DNA from: Bacteriovoracaceae bacterium
GTDB taxonomy: Bacteria; Bdellovibrionota; Bacteriovoracia; Bacteriovoracales; Bacteriovoracaceae
DNA: 64,000 bases
Assembly: GCA_024711325.1 (NCBI GenBank)
Contig: JANJTC010000007.1
Span: 1 to 64,000 of the forward strand
Direction: 5' to 3'
The notes under the pieces were generated by a model. The model saw only the letters and a program-made list of their open reading frames with translations, made no database searches and had not been told where the DNA came from. The translations under genes and the position numbers were made by a program. Shown here in pieces: positions 17,245 through 26,916 of the stretch (position 1 is its first letter; each line of letters starts with the position of its first letter).

Positions 17245-18193
17245 CGACTTTTGCCATGGCCTCAACTACTGGAACGACTCTGGGAAGAATGCATGGATCA
17301 TGACGTCCGGCCTTGGCCTTCTCACCAATGGTTGAAGGCGCTTTAAACGCCATATTTAAAATAATTTCCTCACCATTTGAGATGCCACCCTCCATACCAG
17401 CAAAATTTTTGGAGTCCTGGGAGATGAAACTTCCGGGGAGCTTCACTAAATCAAATGCAGTCCCAACACTAAAACCAATACAGGCAGGAAGAGATAACAT
17501 CGCCTTGGCAAAATCGGCCTTCAATTTATCAAATACAGGCTCTCCGAGTCCGACCGGTGAGTTTAAAATTGAGAGTGTCACTACACCTCCAGCTGATTCT
17601 CCCTTGGTCTTGCACTCTTTTAAGAAAGAGATGACTTTATTAGACATCATTTCATCGGGAATATTAATTTCCCCACGATCAACTGAATGATCTAAAGGAG
17701 GAGAGCTGAGTTTAAACTGACCAACTTCACTGATATAGGCATAAAATGAAACTTCTTTTAAAATAAGTCCGGCAAAATACCCACCAATGACTCGGGCCAG
17801 GGTTTCACGGCCAGAGGCCCTTCCTCCTCCACGATGATCTCTAAATCCAAATTTCATCATGGTGGTCTTATCAGCATGACCTGGCCGATAATTATTTTTT
17901 AAGGCCTCATAATCTTCGCTTCTTTGATTGGTATTCCGGACAATCACCGTAATAGGTGTGCCTAGAGTTTTATGCTGAAACACCCCTGAAAGAATTTCCG
18001 GTAGATCCTCTTCTTTACGAGAAGTATGAACTTCATGCTGCCCGGGAGCACGTCTTTTGAGCTCGGAACTAAGATCTTCCAAGTTAACCACTAATCCCGC
18101 CGGCATGCCATCTATCACTACTCCCAGAGCTTCCCCGTGGGATTCACCAAAAGTGGTAATCTTGAACAATTGGCCAAAACTATTTCCACTCAT
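17192..18193 (-). CDS. aroC: Chorismate synthase
   Basis: A 333-residue enzyme converting EPSP to chorismate with reduced FMN, last step of the shikimate pathway. Signatures GESHG near the start, FRDHRGGGRASGRETLARV-type segment in the middle, and RHDPC near the end are intact. The ATG at 18193 (MSGNSFGQ) has AAGGA 7 bases upstream and overlaps the end of lipB by 14 bases; an upstream extension to 18265 would lie wholly in lipB. The C-terminus extends into the end of the convergent LTA-synthase-like gene. Confidence 0.96.
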   Translation of the reverse strand: MSGNSFGQLFKITTFGESHGEALGVVIDGMPAGLVVNLEDLSSELKRRAPGQHEVHTSRKEEDLPEILSGVFQHKTLGTPITVIVRNTNQRSEDYEALKNNYRPGHADKTTMMKFGFRDHRGGGRASGRETLARVIGGYFAGLILKEVSFYAYISEVGQFKLSSPPLDHSVDRGEINIPDEMMSNKVISFLKECKTKGESAGGVVTLSILNSPVGLGEPVFDKLKADFAKAMLSLPACIGFSVGTAFDLVKLPGSFISQDSKNFAGMEGGISNGEEIILNMAFKAPSTIGEKAKAGRHDPCILPRVVPVVEAMAKVVMADHYLRNLAYSTFHS

Positions 18194-18920
18194 TTTTGAT
18201 CCTTTGAAGGAATTGATCCTTAAAACTTTCCAGGGGATTTGATGGCATTTCTGAGAGGGACTCAACTGAAGTATAAGTTTCAGCGCTCAGTCCGCATGGG
18301 TTAAGCGTGGCCAGAGCAAGCTTCATATTTTTATTTTCCAGCAAATTAAGGGCCATGCCGTGAAAAGTAGTTAGCTTTTCGATGGCAATTCCCATCGAAG
18401 CAATTTTTTTATGACCCTGCCAGATACCCAGCAGTTTATTTTCATGATCCAGATTGTTCACACCCCAGGAATTTAAAATCTCTATGGAGAAATCAAAGAT
18501 CTGATCAATCATTAAGGATAAAGAAAGTGATTTGGGATTGAGCTTTAAAATAGGATAAAAAATAAACTGACCAGGATGATGAAAAGTTAAACCGCCACCA
18601 CGCTCAATTTGAAAGAGAGGGAAAGGAAGCTTCTGATGAGAGGCCGGATTAAATTCAACGAGGTTCAGCACTTCACCCTTACGGGGTTTTTGAAGGCCCC
18701 GACCATTTGTCAGGACTTCCGGGTGACTGCAACAAATCAGGATACGTAAATTAGGGGTCTCTTGCACCAGTTTTAAGGCGGCCCTTTGAAACTGATGGGC
18801 AAGTGAGTATTCCCAGTTCCATTTTGTCACAACTACCGTGCGGTCATCAAGAGAGAGGAGATCACCATCTTTCAAATCAAAATCTGCGAGATTGATTGAA
18901 CTAACAATGATCTTCTTCAT
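18180..18920 (-). CDS. lipB: Octanoyl-[acyl carrier protein]:protein octanoyltransferase
   Basis: A 246-residue LipB that transfers octanoate from ACP to lipoyl domains. The hallmark RGGGLTFHHPGQ is present, with Lys172 in KKIASMGI and the acyl-thioester Cys209 in LNPCG. The first ~60 residues are more variable than usual. It follows lipA on the same strand with a 2-base gap and overlaps aroC by 14 bases, so lipA-lipB-aroC form one operon. Its products would lipoylate 2-oxoacid dehydrogenases, such as the complex using the fused E1 at 31-33 kb. Confidence 0.94.
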   Translation of the reverse strand: MKKIIVSSINLADFDLKDGDLLSLDDRTVVVTKWNWEYSLAHQFQRAALKLVQETPNLRILICCSHPEVLTNGRGLQKPRKGEVLNLVEFNPASHQKLPFPLFQIERGGGLTFHHPGQFIFYPILKLNPKSLSLSLMIDQIFDFSIEILNSWGVNNLDHENKLLGIWQGHKKIASMGIAIEKLTTFHGMALNLLENKNMKLALATLNPCGLSAETYTSVESLSEMPSNPLESFKDQFLQRIKNEWK

Positions 18921-18922
18921 AT

Positions 18923-19822
18923 TTAAACTTTAGTTTCGATGAAATCCAAAAAGTCTGCCGCCTTATATGAGCTTCTGACTAAAGGACCACTTGCTACAAA
19001 TTTAAAACCCATCTTGAGTGACAGACGTTTAAGTTCATCGAATTCTTCCGGAGTATAAAACTTCTCAACATTCAGGTGGCGTTTTGTTGGTTGAAGATAT
19101 TGACCAAAAGTAACAATATCCACGCCAACTGCTCGCAGGTCTTCAAGTGTTTCCTGAATTTCTTGCCAGGTTTCACCTAGTCCCATCATAAGTGATGTTT
19201 TTGTTTGAATATGAGGATAGTGGGTTTTGTAAAATTTAAGACACTCAAGAGTCTTATCATAGCTGGCACGAATATCGCGCACAGGATGGGTAAGCCTTCT
19301 GACTGTTTCAATATTCTGGGCAATCACAAAGGGATTTGATTTTGCCAGAGTATGCATTCTTTCAGGAACAACACCAAAATCAGGAATTAGAACTTCCACT
19401 TTGGTTTCAGGATGGTCTTCATGAACACGATTAATGACTGCTGCAAAATGACCTGAACCATGATCGGGGAGATCATCACGGTCAACACTCGTGATAACGA
19501 TATAGCGAAGACTCATGAGCTTCACCATATTGGCCGTATTTGCGATCTCTTCGTGATTAATGAAGCCCTTGGGATTACCAGTCTTCACATTGCAGAATTT
19601 ACAGGCCCTGGTACAAGTATCACCGAGGATCATCACCGTAGCGGTACGAGCACTCCAGCACTCAGATAGGTTAGGGCATTTGGCCTCTTCACAAACAGTG
19701 GAGAGTCCTTTCCCATGAAGGTTGTCCCGAATGTCTTTATAGTCCTCCCCTTGAGGAAGTTTTACTTTGAGCCACTCAGGTTTTCTCTGGTATTTGTCTT
19801 TATTAAAATATGTTACGGCCAT
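18923..19822 (-). CDS. lipA: Lipoyl synthase
   Basis: A 299-residue radical-SAM enzyme that inserts two sulfurs into protein-bound octanoate. The auxiliary cluster motif C-x4-C-x5-C is CEEAKCPNLSEC and the SAM cluster motif is CTRACKFC; a conserved C-terminal RSSYKA is present. Length and start (MAVTYFNKDKYQRKPEWLK) are typical. First gene of the lipA-lipB-aroC unit. Confidence 0.97.
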   Translation of the reverse strand: MAVTYFNKDKYQRKPEWLKVKLPQGEDYKDIRDNLHGKGLSTVCEEAKCPNLSECWSARTATVMILGDTCTRACKFCNVKTGNPKGFINHEEIANTANMVKLMSLRYIVITSVDRDDLPDHGSGHFAAVINRVHEDHPETKVEVLIPDFGVVPERMHTLAKSNPFVIAQNIETVRRLTHPVRDIRASYDKTLECLKFYKTHYPHIQTKTSLMMGLGETWQEIQETLEDLRAVGVDIVTFGQYLQPTKRHLNVEKFYTPEEFDELKRLSLKMGFKFVASGPLVRSSYKAADFLDFIETKV

Positions 19823-19897
19823 GGGGATTACTTACCACGAGGAGGCCCAATTCGACTAGAGGGACGAGCATTTTACACTCGTTTTAAAGTGTTGAAA

Positions 19898-20878
19898 TTA
19901 CAGAGCAATATGGAAGCATTCTTCCCATTTAGGAGAGAGTTTGATTTTTGATCCCATTTCCAAAAGTTTTAATTGAGACCCTTGAGTTAGAAAGATCACT
20001 TTCTCAGAGGACTTAAGTCTGTATTCCATTGTTTGCTTAGCAGGATGCCGGGTTTCAATATTAACTTCCAGGCCATCTTGAGATTGAAGCTCCCATGCAT
20101 GGTCGGGCACGATCAATATACCGTCTGATTTCGCGAGTTGTGCCATCTGCCTCGGTCCCCAAGGAGTTTGCCATGACCCGTTTTCATATTTTATGGAGAA
20201 GAAATTTCTATAACCCATAAACTGAGCAACAAAAAGATTTCGTGGAGTCCTGACTAATTCTTCTGGAGTTCCTCGTTGTTCGAATTTTCCAAAATTCATG
20301 AGTCCTATTTGATCAGAGAATTGAAATGCTTCTTCCAGATCGTGAGTTACCCAAAGCACCGTGATTCCCTGGTAACGGATATACTGAAAGAGTCCGCTTA
20401 AAATATCTTTTCTAGTGAAAGGGTCTAGATGAGCAAATGGTTCATCCATTAGTAAAAGGGCGGGTCGATTGATGAGTTCTTTAGAAAGGAGAACTTTTTG
20501 TTTTTGGCCTGAGGAGAGCTCATTTATGTTCTGACGAAGCTGAAAGGTGAATTCAAAAGTATCGGCCAGATCACGACTAAGTTGGATTTTTTTTTCTTCA
20601 TCAATGTCTAAAGTGATGGAACGAATCAAAAACTTTTGAACGTTCATATTCTCAAGTGTTTCATTGATGGGGAAGGAGCTAATGGCCCCATCAATAGAAA
20701 TGTCGCCGCTCTCAGGTTGTACTCTACCGGAAAGTAGATTTAGAAGGGTTGATTTTCCACTACCGTTGGGCCCCATAATCGCCATCACTTGGCCCTGATC
20801 TAAATTCAGGGACATTTTATGGACGCCCGCAATTCCACGTTTATCAAACTGTTTAGTTATTTCTGAAGCCTTGATCAT
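19898..20878 (-). CDS. ABC transporter ATP-binding protein
   Basis: A 326-residue ATPase with Walker A GPNGSGKST (about 36-44), signature LSSGQ, Walker B LLLMDEP and switch His in VTHD. The C-terminal ~100 residues form a regulatory extension as in iron or polyamine import ATPases. No permease or binding-protein gene is adjacent; the only coupled gene (4-base ATGA overlap) is a DUF606 membrane protein. Substrate unknown. Confidence 0.88.
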   Translation of the reverse strand: MIKASEITKQFDKRGIAGVHKMSLNLDQGQVMAIMGPNGSGKSTLLNLLSGRVQPESGDISIDGAISSFPINETLENMNVQKFLIRSITLDIDEEKKIQLSRDLADTFEFTFQLRQNINELSSGQKQKVLLSKELINRPALLLMDEPFAHLDPFTRKDILSGLFQYIRYQGITVLWVTHDLEEAFQFSDQIGLMNFGKFEQRGTPEELVRTPRNLFVAQFMGYRNFFSIKYENGSWQTPWGPRQMAQLAKSDGILIVPDHAWELQSQDGLEVNIETRHPAKQTMEYRLKSSEKVIFLTQGSQLKLLEMGSKIKLSPKWEECFHIAL

Positions 20879-21324
20879 GAACTTTTCTTTACCACTAATA
20901 AAACGCCGACGAAAAGAAGAATTACACCGGCAATTCGGGTAAGGGTGGCCGGATAAGTGGAAAGCCCCAAAAGACCGTAATGATCCATAATAACTGACAT
21001 GAGTAATTGCCCGGTTATCAGAGCAGCGATCATAGAAGTTGCACCCATACGCGGAATAAAGAAGATGGAGGAACCAACAAAAAGTGCCCCAAAAATCCCA
21101 CCCAGAAAGAGGACCGGAGGTACTTGGCCAATGCGTTTTAATTCCTGAAGTGGGAAGCCCTGCACCAGCATCAGCAGTAATAAAGCGATGCTTCCCGTAG
21201 TTAGTGAAATAAAGGCCCCTAAAAAAGGATGCTTAAGAAAGCGCGTCAGTTCAGCATTGAGACCTGCCTGAACTGGCATAAGGAGTCCTACGAGAATGGC
21301 AGCAGCTATTAAAGCGAAGATCAT
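20875..21324 (-). CDS. DMT-superfamily DUF606 (YdcZ) membrane protein
   Basis: A 149-residue protein of about five hydrophobic helices with the DUF606 start (LVGLLMPVQAGLNAEL) and the central GGIFGALFVGS segment. GAGGT precedes the ATG. DUF606 proteins belong to the drug/metabolite transporter superfamily and often work as pairs. Its stop overlaps the ABC ATPase start by 4 bases. It is divergent from oxyR. Confidence 0.88.
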   Translation of the reverse strand: MIFALIAAAILVGLLMPVQAGLNAELTRFLKHPFLGAFISLTTGSIALLLLMLVQGFPLQELKRIGQVPPVLFLGGIFGALFVGSSIFFIPRMGATSMIAALITGQLLMSVIMDHYGLLGLSTYPATLTRIAGVILLFVGVLLVVKKSS

Positions 21325-21339
21325 GTTCGACCTCAGAAT

Positions 21340-21356
21340 GATTATATGATGTAATC
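21340..21356. promoter_or_regulatory. Possible LysR-type operator between DUF606 gene and oxyR
   Basis: GATTA and TAATC are inverted around 7 bases in the 64-base gap between two divergent genes. LysR regulators commonly bind such A/T-rich dyads in their own divergent promoter. The match to the OxyR consensus is poor. Confidence 0.3.
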
Positions 21357-21388
21357 AAAGTATAAGTTGAAGTCTTTGAAAGGTATAT

Positions 21389-22327
21389 ATGACACTTACT
21401 CAATTAAATTACATTTTGGCCGTTGATCGCTGTCGCAATTTTGCTCAAGCCGCCAAAGAGTGTTTTGTCACTCAACCAACCCTTAGTATGCAAGTTCAGA
21501 AGCTTGAGGATTACCTTCAAATTATCATTTTTGATCGCTCTAAGACTCCTGTTGGACCGACTCCCATGGGAGAAAAAGTTTTAGAGTATGCGCGAAAAGT
21601 GATGCATGAAGCTCATGGACTAGAAGAATTATCCAAGTCTTTGCGAGGAGAAATTGCCGGTGAGTTCATTCTGGCCGTCATCCCAACTCTAGCGCCCTAT
21701 GTTTTACCTCTTTTCGTTCAGCAATTTGTGGAAGAGTTCCCTGATGTGGAGTTGAAAATTTACGAACATCAAACCGATGAAATTATTCGATTGTTAAAAG
21801 ACGGGAAAATAGATGGGGCCATTCTTGCGACACCACTGGAAGAAAAGGGTCTGACCGAGGAGCATCTGTTTTATGAACCTTTTAAAATCTTTTTATCTCC
21901 TCAGCATGAACTTCTTAAGAAGAAACATATCGATGAAAAAGATCTTAATTTAAAGCATGCCTGGCTGCTTAAGGAAGGTCATTGTTTACGTGCTCAGGCC
22001 CTGCAGCTGTGCCAGTACAAAAATGTGAAAGAAGATCGCCATTTGTTTTTTGAGGCAGGAAGTCTGGAAACTTTGATCAATATGGTTAAGGCCAGCAATG
22101 GCTTTACGGTTCTCCCATATCTGGCCACCATCAATATGAGTGATGCCGATCAAAAGCTTGTTCGAGATTTCAGATCTCACGTTCCGGTCAGGGACATTTG
22201 TTTTGTTACCGGACCACATTCCATGAAGAAATCTATTGAAAAGGCCCTGATAAAAGTCATTGGGAAAAACATCCCTAAAGAGCTCAGGAAAACTTCAGCT
22301 AAAGCAGAAGTCCTGGCTATTCAATAG
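21389..22327 (+). CDS. oxyR: Hydrogen-peroxide sensing regulator OxyR
   Basis: A 312-residue LysR-family activator with N-terminal winged HTH (residues 1-60) and an effector domain. The redox motif GHCLRAQALQLC puts cysteines at exactly 199 and 208, the E. coli OxyR positions, and the Arg/Gln of the motif are kept, so peroxide sensing by disulfide is very likely. AAAGG lies 6 bases before the ATG. It is divergent from the DUF606/ABC pair. Its 3' end overlaps rarD by 11 bases. Confidence 0.94.
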   Translation: MTLTQLNYILAVDRCRNFAQAAKECFVTQPTLSMQVQKLEDYLQIIIFDRSKTPVGPTPMGEKVLEYARKVMHEAHGLEELSKSLRGEIAGEFILAVIPTLAPYVLPLFVQQFVEEFPDVELKIYEHQTDEIIRLLKDGKIDGAILATPLEEKGLTEEHLFYEPFKIFLSPQHELLKKKHIDEKDLNLKHAWLLKEGHCLRAQALQLCQYKNVKEDRHLFFEAGSLETLINMVKASNGFTVLPYLATINMSDADQKLVRDFRSHVPVRDICFVTGPHSMKKSIEKALIKVIGKNIPKELRKTSAKAEVLAIQ

Positions 22328-23222
22328 CAGCGAGAATCTTTTTGTTCTTTTGAGTAAAATAGAAAGATTCAACTGTATACCATAATAGCGCAAACCAGAT
22401 CAGCATGAAGCTTTGTAGCTTTTCGTGACTTAAAGTTTCATTCATTACCAGCCATCCACAGAGAAATTTTAAGCTGGGAGAAAGGTATTGAATAAAACCT
22501 AATGTCTGTAGTCTCAAGCGACGGGCACTATAGGCAAAAAGTATAAGCGGAATACAAGTAACAAGACCTGATAAAGAAAGTAAAAAAAACTTCCAGCCGG
22601 GAAGAGTGAAGTAAAGGGTTGTGGGAGATGTGGTTTGGAAAAACCAGTAAATGAGGACAGGCCCCAGAATAAAACAGGTTTCAAAAGTGAGACCTTCCAA
22701 TGATCCAACATGAGTGACTTTTCGGATCAGACCATACATGGCAAATGATAATGACAAAGATAGCGCTACCCAGGGAAAGTGTGCCAGATCTGTTTGAAGC
22801 CCCATAAGAATAATGGCAGCGATGGCTATGATGATCGCCGGCCACTGAGTGGAACGGATTTGTTCTTTTAAGATTAACCAACCCATGAAAACATTGATCA
22901 AGGTATTTAAAAAATAACCCATGCTGGCCTCAAGAACTCGACCGTTATTAACAGCATAGATATAAATGAGCCAATTTGACGAGATCAGAAGCGCAGAGAG
23001 CATCAACATATAGCGAGTGCGCTGATTCTTCCAGATCTCTTTTAAAGTGTGGAGTTTCTTTTTAAAAAAAAGAATGAAGAATAGAGTTATAAAAGACCAG
23101 ATCAGGCGCTGGCCGAAAAGATCCCAGGCCCCTTCGTTTGAGAATACTTTCCAGTAAAGTGGAAGTATGCCCCAGAGAGAAAAGGCCACAATGGCACTAA
23201 CATGAGCAGAATTAAAGTTCAT
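22317..23222 (-). CDS. rarD: EamA-family transporter RarD
   Basis: A 301-residue protein with ten hydrophobic helices. The N-terminal pattern FSLWGILPLYWK and the conserved ending of RarD (LSHEKLQSFMLIWFALLWY) are visible. RarD was named from chloramphenicol sensitivity work but its substrate is unclear. It follows the MFS gene at 4 bases, so the two are probably co-transcribed with the dehydrogenase upstream. Confidence 0.9.
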   Translation of the reverse strand: MNFNSAHVSAIVAFSLWGILPLYWKVFSNEGAWDLFGQRLIWSFITLFFILFFKKKLHTLKEIWKNQRTRYMLMLSALLISSNWLIYIYAVNNGRVLEASMGYFLNTLINVFMGWLILKEQIRSTQWPAIIIAIAAIILMGLQTDLAHFPWVALSLSLSFAMYGLIRKVTHVGSLEGLTFETCFILGPVLIYWFFQTTSPTTLYFTLPGWKFFLLSLSGLVTCIPLILFAYSARRLRLQTLGFIQYLSPSLKFLCGWLVMNETLSHEKLQSFMLIWFALLWYTVESFYFTQKNKKILAAIE

Positions 23223-23226
23223 TGTT

Positions 23227-24453
23227 TTATCTTAGGTTGAATTTGGTTGTAATTTTAAAAGCAATGTAAATGCCCACTAGAGAAGTGAGGATCCCGACGT
23301 AGCCTACAATGTTATAATTGGTCAAAGCTCCGGCAGCTGTCGAACCGATGATTAAACCAGCAATTTGTGAAGAAGCACCAGCAGATAACTGGCGGGCCGC
23401 ATTTTCAAGACTCATAAAAGTTCCACGGTCTTCGGGTTTAACTACCGCCGATACAATTGTCATGGCGGGAATGAACCTACCTGAGCCAAACATCGTAAAG
23501 ATTGTCGTGACTGCCAGGGCCGGCCATAATTCTGTGCCGGCCGGAAGGTTAGTCAAAAAGTAGATGGGAAAGATAGATATGGCCGCGACTACCCGAAATA
23601 CTCTAAAACTTCCCACCTTATCACAGAGTTTACCAATTACTCGTGCGGAAACGATGGTACACATTCCTCCGATCAAATAGATGAGAGGAAGTTGATCCTC
23701 TGTAAAACCCACATTCTTCACCATGTAAGGTGAGATGAAAGGTATGATCATAAAGACTCCAAAACCCAAAACGCTTGTGAGGCTGAAGCTTTGCAGATAA
23801 TCTTTTTGAATCAGAATCGTCTTAAAATTCTGTAGATTGTTCTTAAAGCTCTTCACTTCAGATCGGACCTTCACGGAAGGCAGCATGATGAGCGACAAGA
23901 TCCAGAAAATCACTCCAATGATACAGATAAAGTAGAAGGTCGCATGCCAATCGAAAATATTCGCAATATACAACCCAGTTGGTACGCCTAAAATACTACT
24001 GATGGAGAAGGCCGACATGACGACCCCCATGGCGGCCCCACGACGTTGAAAGGGAATAAGATCGGACACGAGAGATAGTACATTGGCGTTTAAGATCCCA
24101 CCAAAAGCTCCGGCAATAATCCTCGCTATGAGCAGGGCCGCGAAGTTTGGTGCAATGGCACACATGAATGTTCCGATAATAAAACCGGCGAAATTAAAGA
24201 GCAGATACTTTTTACGATCAAAATGATCAGCGTAGAGGGCCCCAAAGAACCCCACAATGCCGGCACTAAAAGTGTAGGCCGAAACCAGAGTGGAAAATTC
24301 AACAGGTGAAATATTGAAGACCCGCATGAAGTTGGGACCCAAAGGCATCATGATTACAAAGTCTAGAATGTGGGCAACTTGAATCGCAGCGAGGATGATG
24401 ACATACCAACGCTCCTTTCGGAGCGCTAGTTGTTCATCAGATAGATTAGTCAT
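23227..24453 (-). CDS. MFS transporter
   Basis: A 408-residue protein with twelve predicted helices. The loop 2-3 signature GALYADHFDRKK and the helix 4-5 region with GGxxxA are typical of the drug:H+ antiporter DHA1/AraJ-type branch. It lies 3 bases after the AstD-like gene, so it could export or import an intermediate of the linked amino-acid pathway. Substrate not predictable from sequence. Confidence 0.88.
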   Translation of the reverse strand: MTNLSDEQLALRKERWYVIILAAIQVAHILDFVIMMPLGPNFMRVFNISPVEFSTLVSAYTFSAGIVGFFGALYADHFDRKKYLLFNFAGFIIGTFMCAIAPNFAALLIARIIAGAFGGILNANVLSLVSDLIPFQRRGAAMGVVMSAFSISSILGVPTGLYIANIFDWHATFYFICIIGVIFWILSLIMLPSVKVRSEVKSFKNNLQNFKTILIQKDYLQSFSLTSVLGFGVFMIIPFISPYMVKNVGFTEDQLPLIYLIGGMCTIVSARVIGKLCDKVGSFRVFRVVAAISIFPIYFLTNLPAGTELWPALAVTTIFTMFGSGRFIPAMTIVSAVVKPEDRGTFMSLENAARQLSAGASSQIAGLIIGSTAAGALTNYNIVGYVGILTSLVGIYIAFKITTKFNLR

Positions 24454-24456
24454 TTT

Positions 24457-25968
24457 TTATTCTTTTAATCCTACAACATCAGCTATTTTAGAACTTGTAT
24501 CATCCAGAGTTTCTAAAGAGGCTACCGTGCTGACACAATGATCAATCATTGATACGGCGGCCGGATGATGGTTGCCTGAATTTTTAAGGCCACCAAATGG
24601 TAGTCGGGCGGTCGCACCTACCGTAGATCGGTTCAAGTTAATCAAGCCTGATTCAATATCTCTCAGACAGAGTTGATAAATTTCCGGGCTTCGGGTGAAG
24701 ACGGAAGCTGCCAGTCCATACTGAGTGGAGTTTGCAATTTTTATGGCCTCTTCAATGTCATCATAGGGAATGAAAAAGCAGTTAGGCCCAAAGATTTCTT
24801 CCTGAATAAACTTACCATCCAAATGCGGGCTCTTAGCATAATGGATAGATGGGGAAACATAGTAACCTTCATAACCCACATCTAGTTTTCGGGGCGCGAT
24901 GATTTCTTCTGCCCCTTCATCTTTACCAAATTGACAAAAGTCAAAATAAAGCTTTTGGGCGTGCTCATCAATTAAAGGCCCCATGAAAGCTTCGGGGTTT
25001 GAAAGAGTGGGGTGACCAACTCGGATTTTTTCCGTTACTGCCTTGAACTGATTTATGAATTCCTGTTCGATCTTTCTGTGGACTAGAATCATAGAAGTAG
25101 AAGTGCAGCGTTGACCAGTTGTTAAAAAACATGAACGAAGCAATTCAGGAAGAGCGTGGGAAATATTTGTGTCATGATGAAGAATGGTGGAATTTTTTCC
25201 CCCAAGTTCAAGTGCGACTAATTTGTTTAAGTCCTTATGGGTATTTTCCAGAATTTTGAGTCCCACTCCACGCGAGCCGGTGAAAAAGATACCCTTGATC
25301 CTTTTATCAGAAGTAAGTTTAGAAGATGTGTGACCTGCACCATTGATGAAATTTATCACTCCGGCCGGAAATCCTGCCTGAGCAAAGCATTCAATCATGA
25401 GCTGCGCTGAATAGATTGTTTTCTCTGATGGTTTAAAGATCACCGAGTTGCCTGCCAGAAGTGCTGCCAGGATTTGTCCATTGGCCAGATGGCAAGGAAA
25501 ATTAAAAGGTCCAATGACCAAAGAAGGACCCAGAGGTTTATAAACAACATGGCCATCAATTTTAGGCATGACATCTTTAATCGTTTCTTGCTTGATACGG
25601 TCGTATGAATCACTGATTGTGACTGAGACTTTTGAATCTAAAGCTGCGGCTTCAGTCTTTGCTTCCCAAAGAGGTTTTCCTACCTCCAAGGCCAATGCCA
25701 TGGCGATCTCATCCTTACGAGCACGAACGGCTTCCTGATACTTTTTAAGATAGCTGATTCTCACTTCAAAGCTAAACTTCCTCCAGGTTTCAAAACCTTT
25801 TACAGCTGAATCAATGACCTGTTCAATATGATCGTGATAAATACCGGCTTCCCATAAAGTTTTAGTCAGATCAGCGGGGCATCGCTTTAATATTTTCTCT
25901 TGGGCACTGGAAATTGGAGGATGATAAAAACGACCATCAAAGTAATCGCCTTTTAATTGCATTTGCAT
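24457..25968 (-). CDS. astD: Succinylglutamate-semialdehyde dehydrogenase-like aldehyde dehydrogenase
   Basis: A 503-residue NAD(P)-dependent aldehyde dehydrogenase with Glu254 in LELGG, catalytic Cys288 in TTGQRCTS, PFNFP in the cofactor site and the AstD-type C-terminus GGLKNSGNHHPAA...VASLE. AstD oxidises N-succinylglutamate semialdehyde, fourth step of the AST arginine pathway; astA lies 1.4 kb away. Because a lysine-type aminotransferase and an oxoadipate enzyme are also here, aminoadipate semialdehyde is an alternative substrate. AAGGA precedes the ATG by 6. Confidence 0.82.
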   Translation of the reverse strand: MQMQLKGDYFDGRFYHPPISSAQEKILKRCPADLTKTLWEAGIYHDHIEQVIDSAVKGFETWRKFSFEVRISYLKKYQEAVRARKDEIAMALALEVGKPLWEAKTEAAALDSKVSVTISDSYDRIKQETIKDVMPKIDGHVVYKPLGPSLVIGPFNFPCHLANGQILAALLAGNSVIFKPSEKTIYSAQLMIECFAQAGFPAGVINFINGAGHTSSKLTSDKRIKGIFFTGSRGVGLKILENTHKDLNKLVALELGGKNSTILHHDTNISHALPELLRSCFLTTGQRCTSTSMILVHRKIEQEFINQFKAVTEKIRVGHPTLSNPEAFMGPLIDEHAQKLYFDFCQFGKDEGAEEIIAPRKLDVGYEGYYVSPSIHYAKSPHLDGKFIQEEIFGPNCFFIPYDDIEEAIKIANSTQYGLAASVFTRSPEIYQLCLRDIESGLINLNRSTVGATARLPFGGLKNSGNHHPAAVSMIDHCVSTVASLETLDDTSSKIADVVGLKE

Positions 25969-26108
25969 ATGAATTCCTTAGCTTGAAATTGACCCATGAT
26001 ACTCCTTTTCCTTCAAATATCCCACAATAATACGGAGAGTTAAATTGAAGACCTGTTCCCCATTCCTGTGGGCCTTGGTAGGATAGAGGAACTTTCAGGA
26101 GAAACCAT

Positions 26109-26915
26109 ATGTCAGTAAAAACTCTACCAGCTCTGTTGGATAAAATGTGGCTGGATTACATTACGATTAACCCCCTTGCAAAAAAGATTAGTGATCTTTT
26201 AACAAATCAAGGGGAGAAAGTTGCCAATGATCACATTGCATTAAGAACTTTTAATCATCCGCGGGTTAATGTGGATGTGGTGGCCAGGCCATTTCTTGAA
26301 TCAGGTTATAAATATAAAGGGGACTATCACTTCCCGGAAAAAAAGCTCTATGCCAAACATTACGAGCATTCAGATTCTTCTTTGCCTAAGATTTTTATTT
26401 CCGAATTAAGACTGGAAGAGTTTTCACCTAAACTTCAAAAGACAGTGAGCGATCTGGTAGATCAAATTCCTGCAGGGTTAGAGTCCCAATTTGATTTTTC
26501 ATCTATTGGCCGCCCCTGGAAGTTATCGGTTGAAGTCTATAACGAACTGATGAAAGAAAGTGATTATGCCGCTTGGGTTGCGGCCTTCGGTTATCGACCT
26601 AATCATTTCACTGTATTCATTAATGACCTGAAGAATTTTTCGGATATCAGTGTTTTAAACAGTTATCTGAAAGAGCAGGGCTTTAAGTTGAATGCCAGTG
26701 GGGGAGAGATCAAAGGTTCTAAGGATGTGTGTCTTGAACAGTCTTCTACTCTTGCTAATAATATTGAAGTAGAGTTTGAAGATGGAAAACTTACTATCCC
26801 TGCCTGCTATTATGAATTTGCTAAGAGATATCAACTTCCAAGTGGAGAACTTTATCAGGGATTCGTGGCGGCTTCAGCAGATAAAATTTTTGAAAGTACC
26901 AGCAAGGGTCAATAA
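26109..26915 (+). CDS. DUF1338 protein, 2-oxoadipate dioxygenase/decarboxylase-like
   Basis: A 268-residue short-form DUF1338 protein. Candidate metal ligands are His42 (in NDHIALRTF, with Arg46 four residues later as in HglS), His166 (YRPNHF) and Glu236 (YYEFAKR). Characterised relatives (HglS/YdcJ) turn 2-oxoadipate into 2-hydroxyglutarate in lysine degradation. It is divergent from the AstD-like gene with 140 bases between. AGGAG lies 7 bases before the ATG. It abuts the response regulator gene tail-to-tail with a 1-base gap. Confidence 0.85.
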   Translation: MSVKTLPALLDKMWLDYITINPLAKKISDLLTNQGEKVANDHIALRTFNHPRVNVDVVARPFLESGYKYKGDYHFPEKKLYAKHYEHSDSSLPKIFISELRLEEFSPKLQKTVSDLVDQIPAGLESQFDFSSIGRPWKLSVEVYNELMKESDYAAWVAAFGYRPNHFTVFINDLKNFSDISVLNSYLKEQGFKLNASGGEIKGSKDVCLEQSSTLANNIEVEFEDGKLTIPACYYEFAKRYQLPSGELYQGFVAASADKIFESTSKGQ

Positions 26916-26916
26916 T

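Noticed and set aside
18194..18265. Extended start of aroC
   Set aside because: The extra residues lie within lipB and the SD supports the ATG at 18193.
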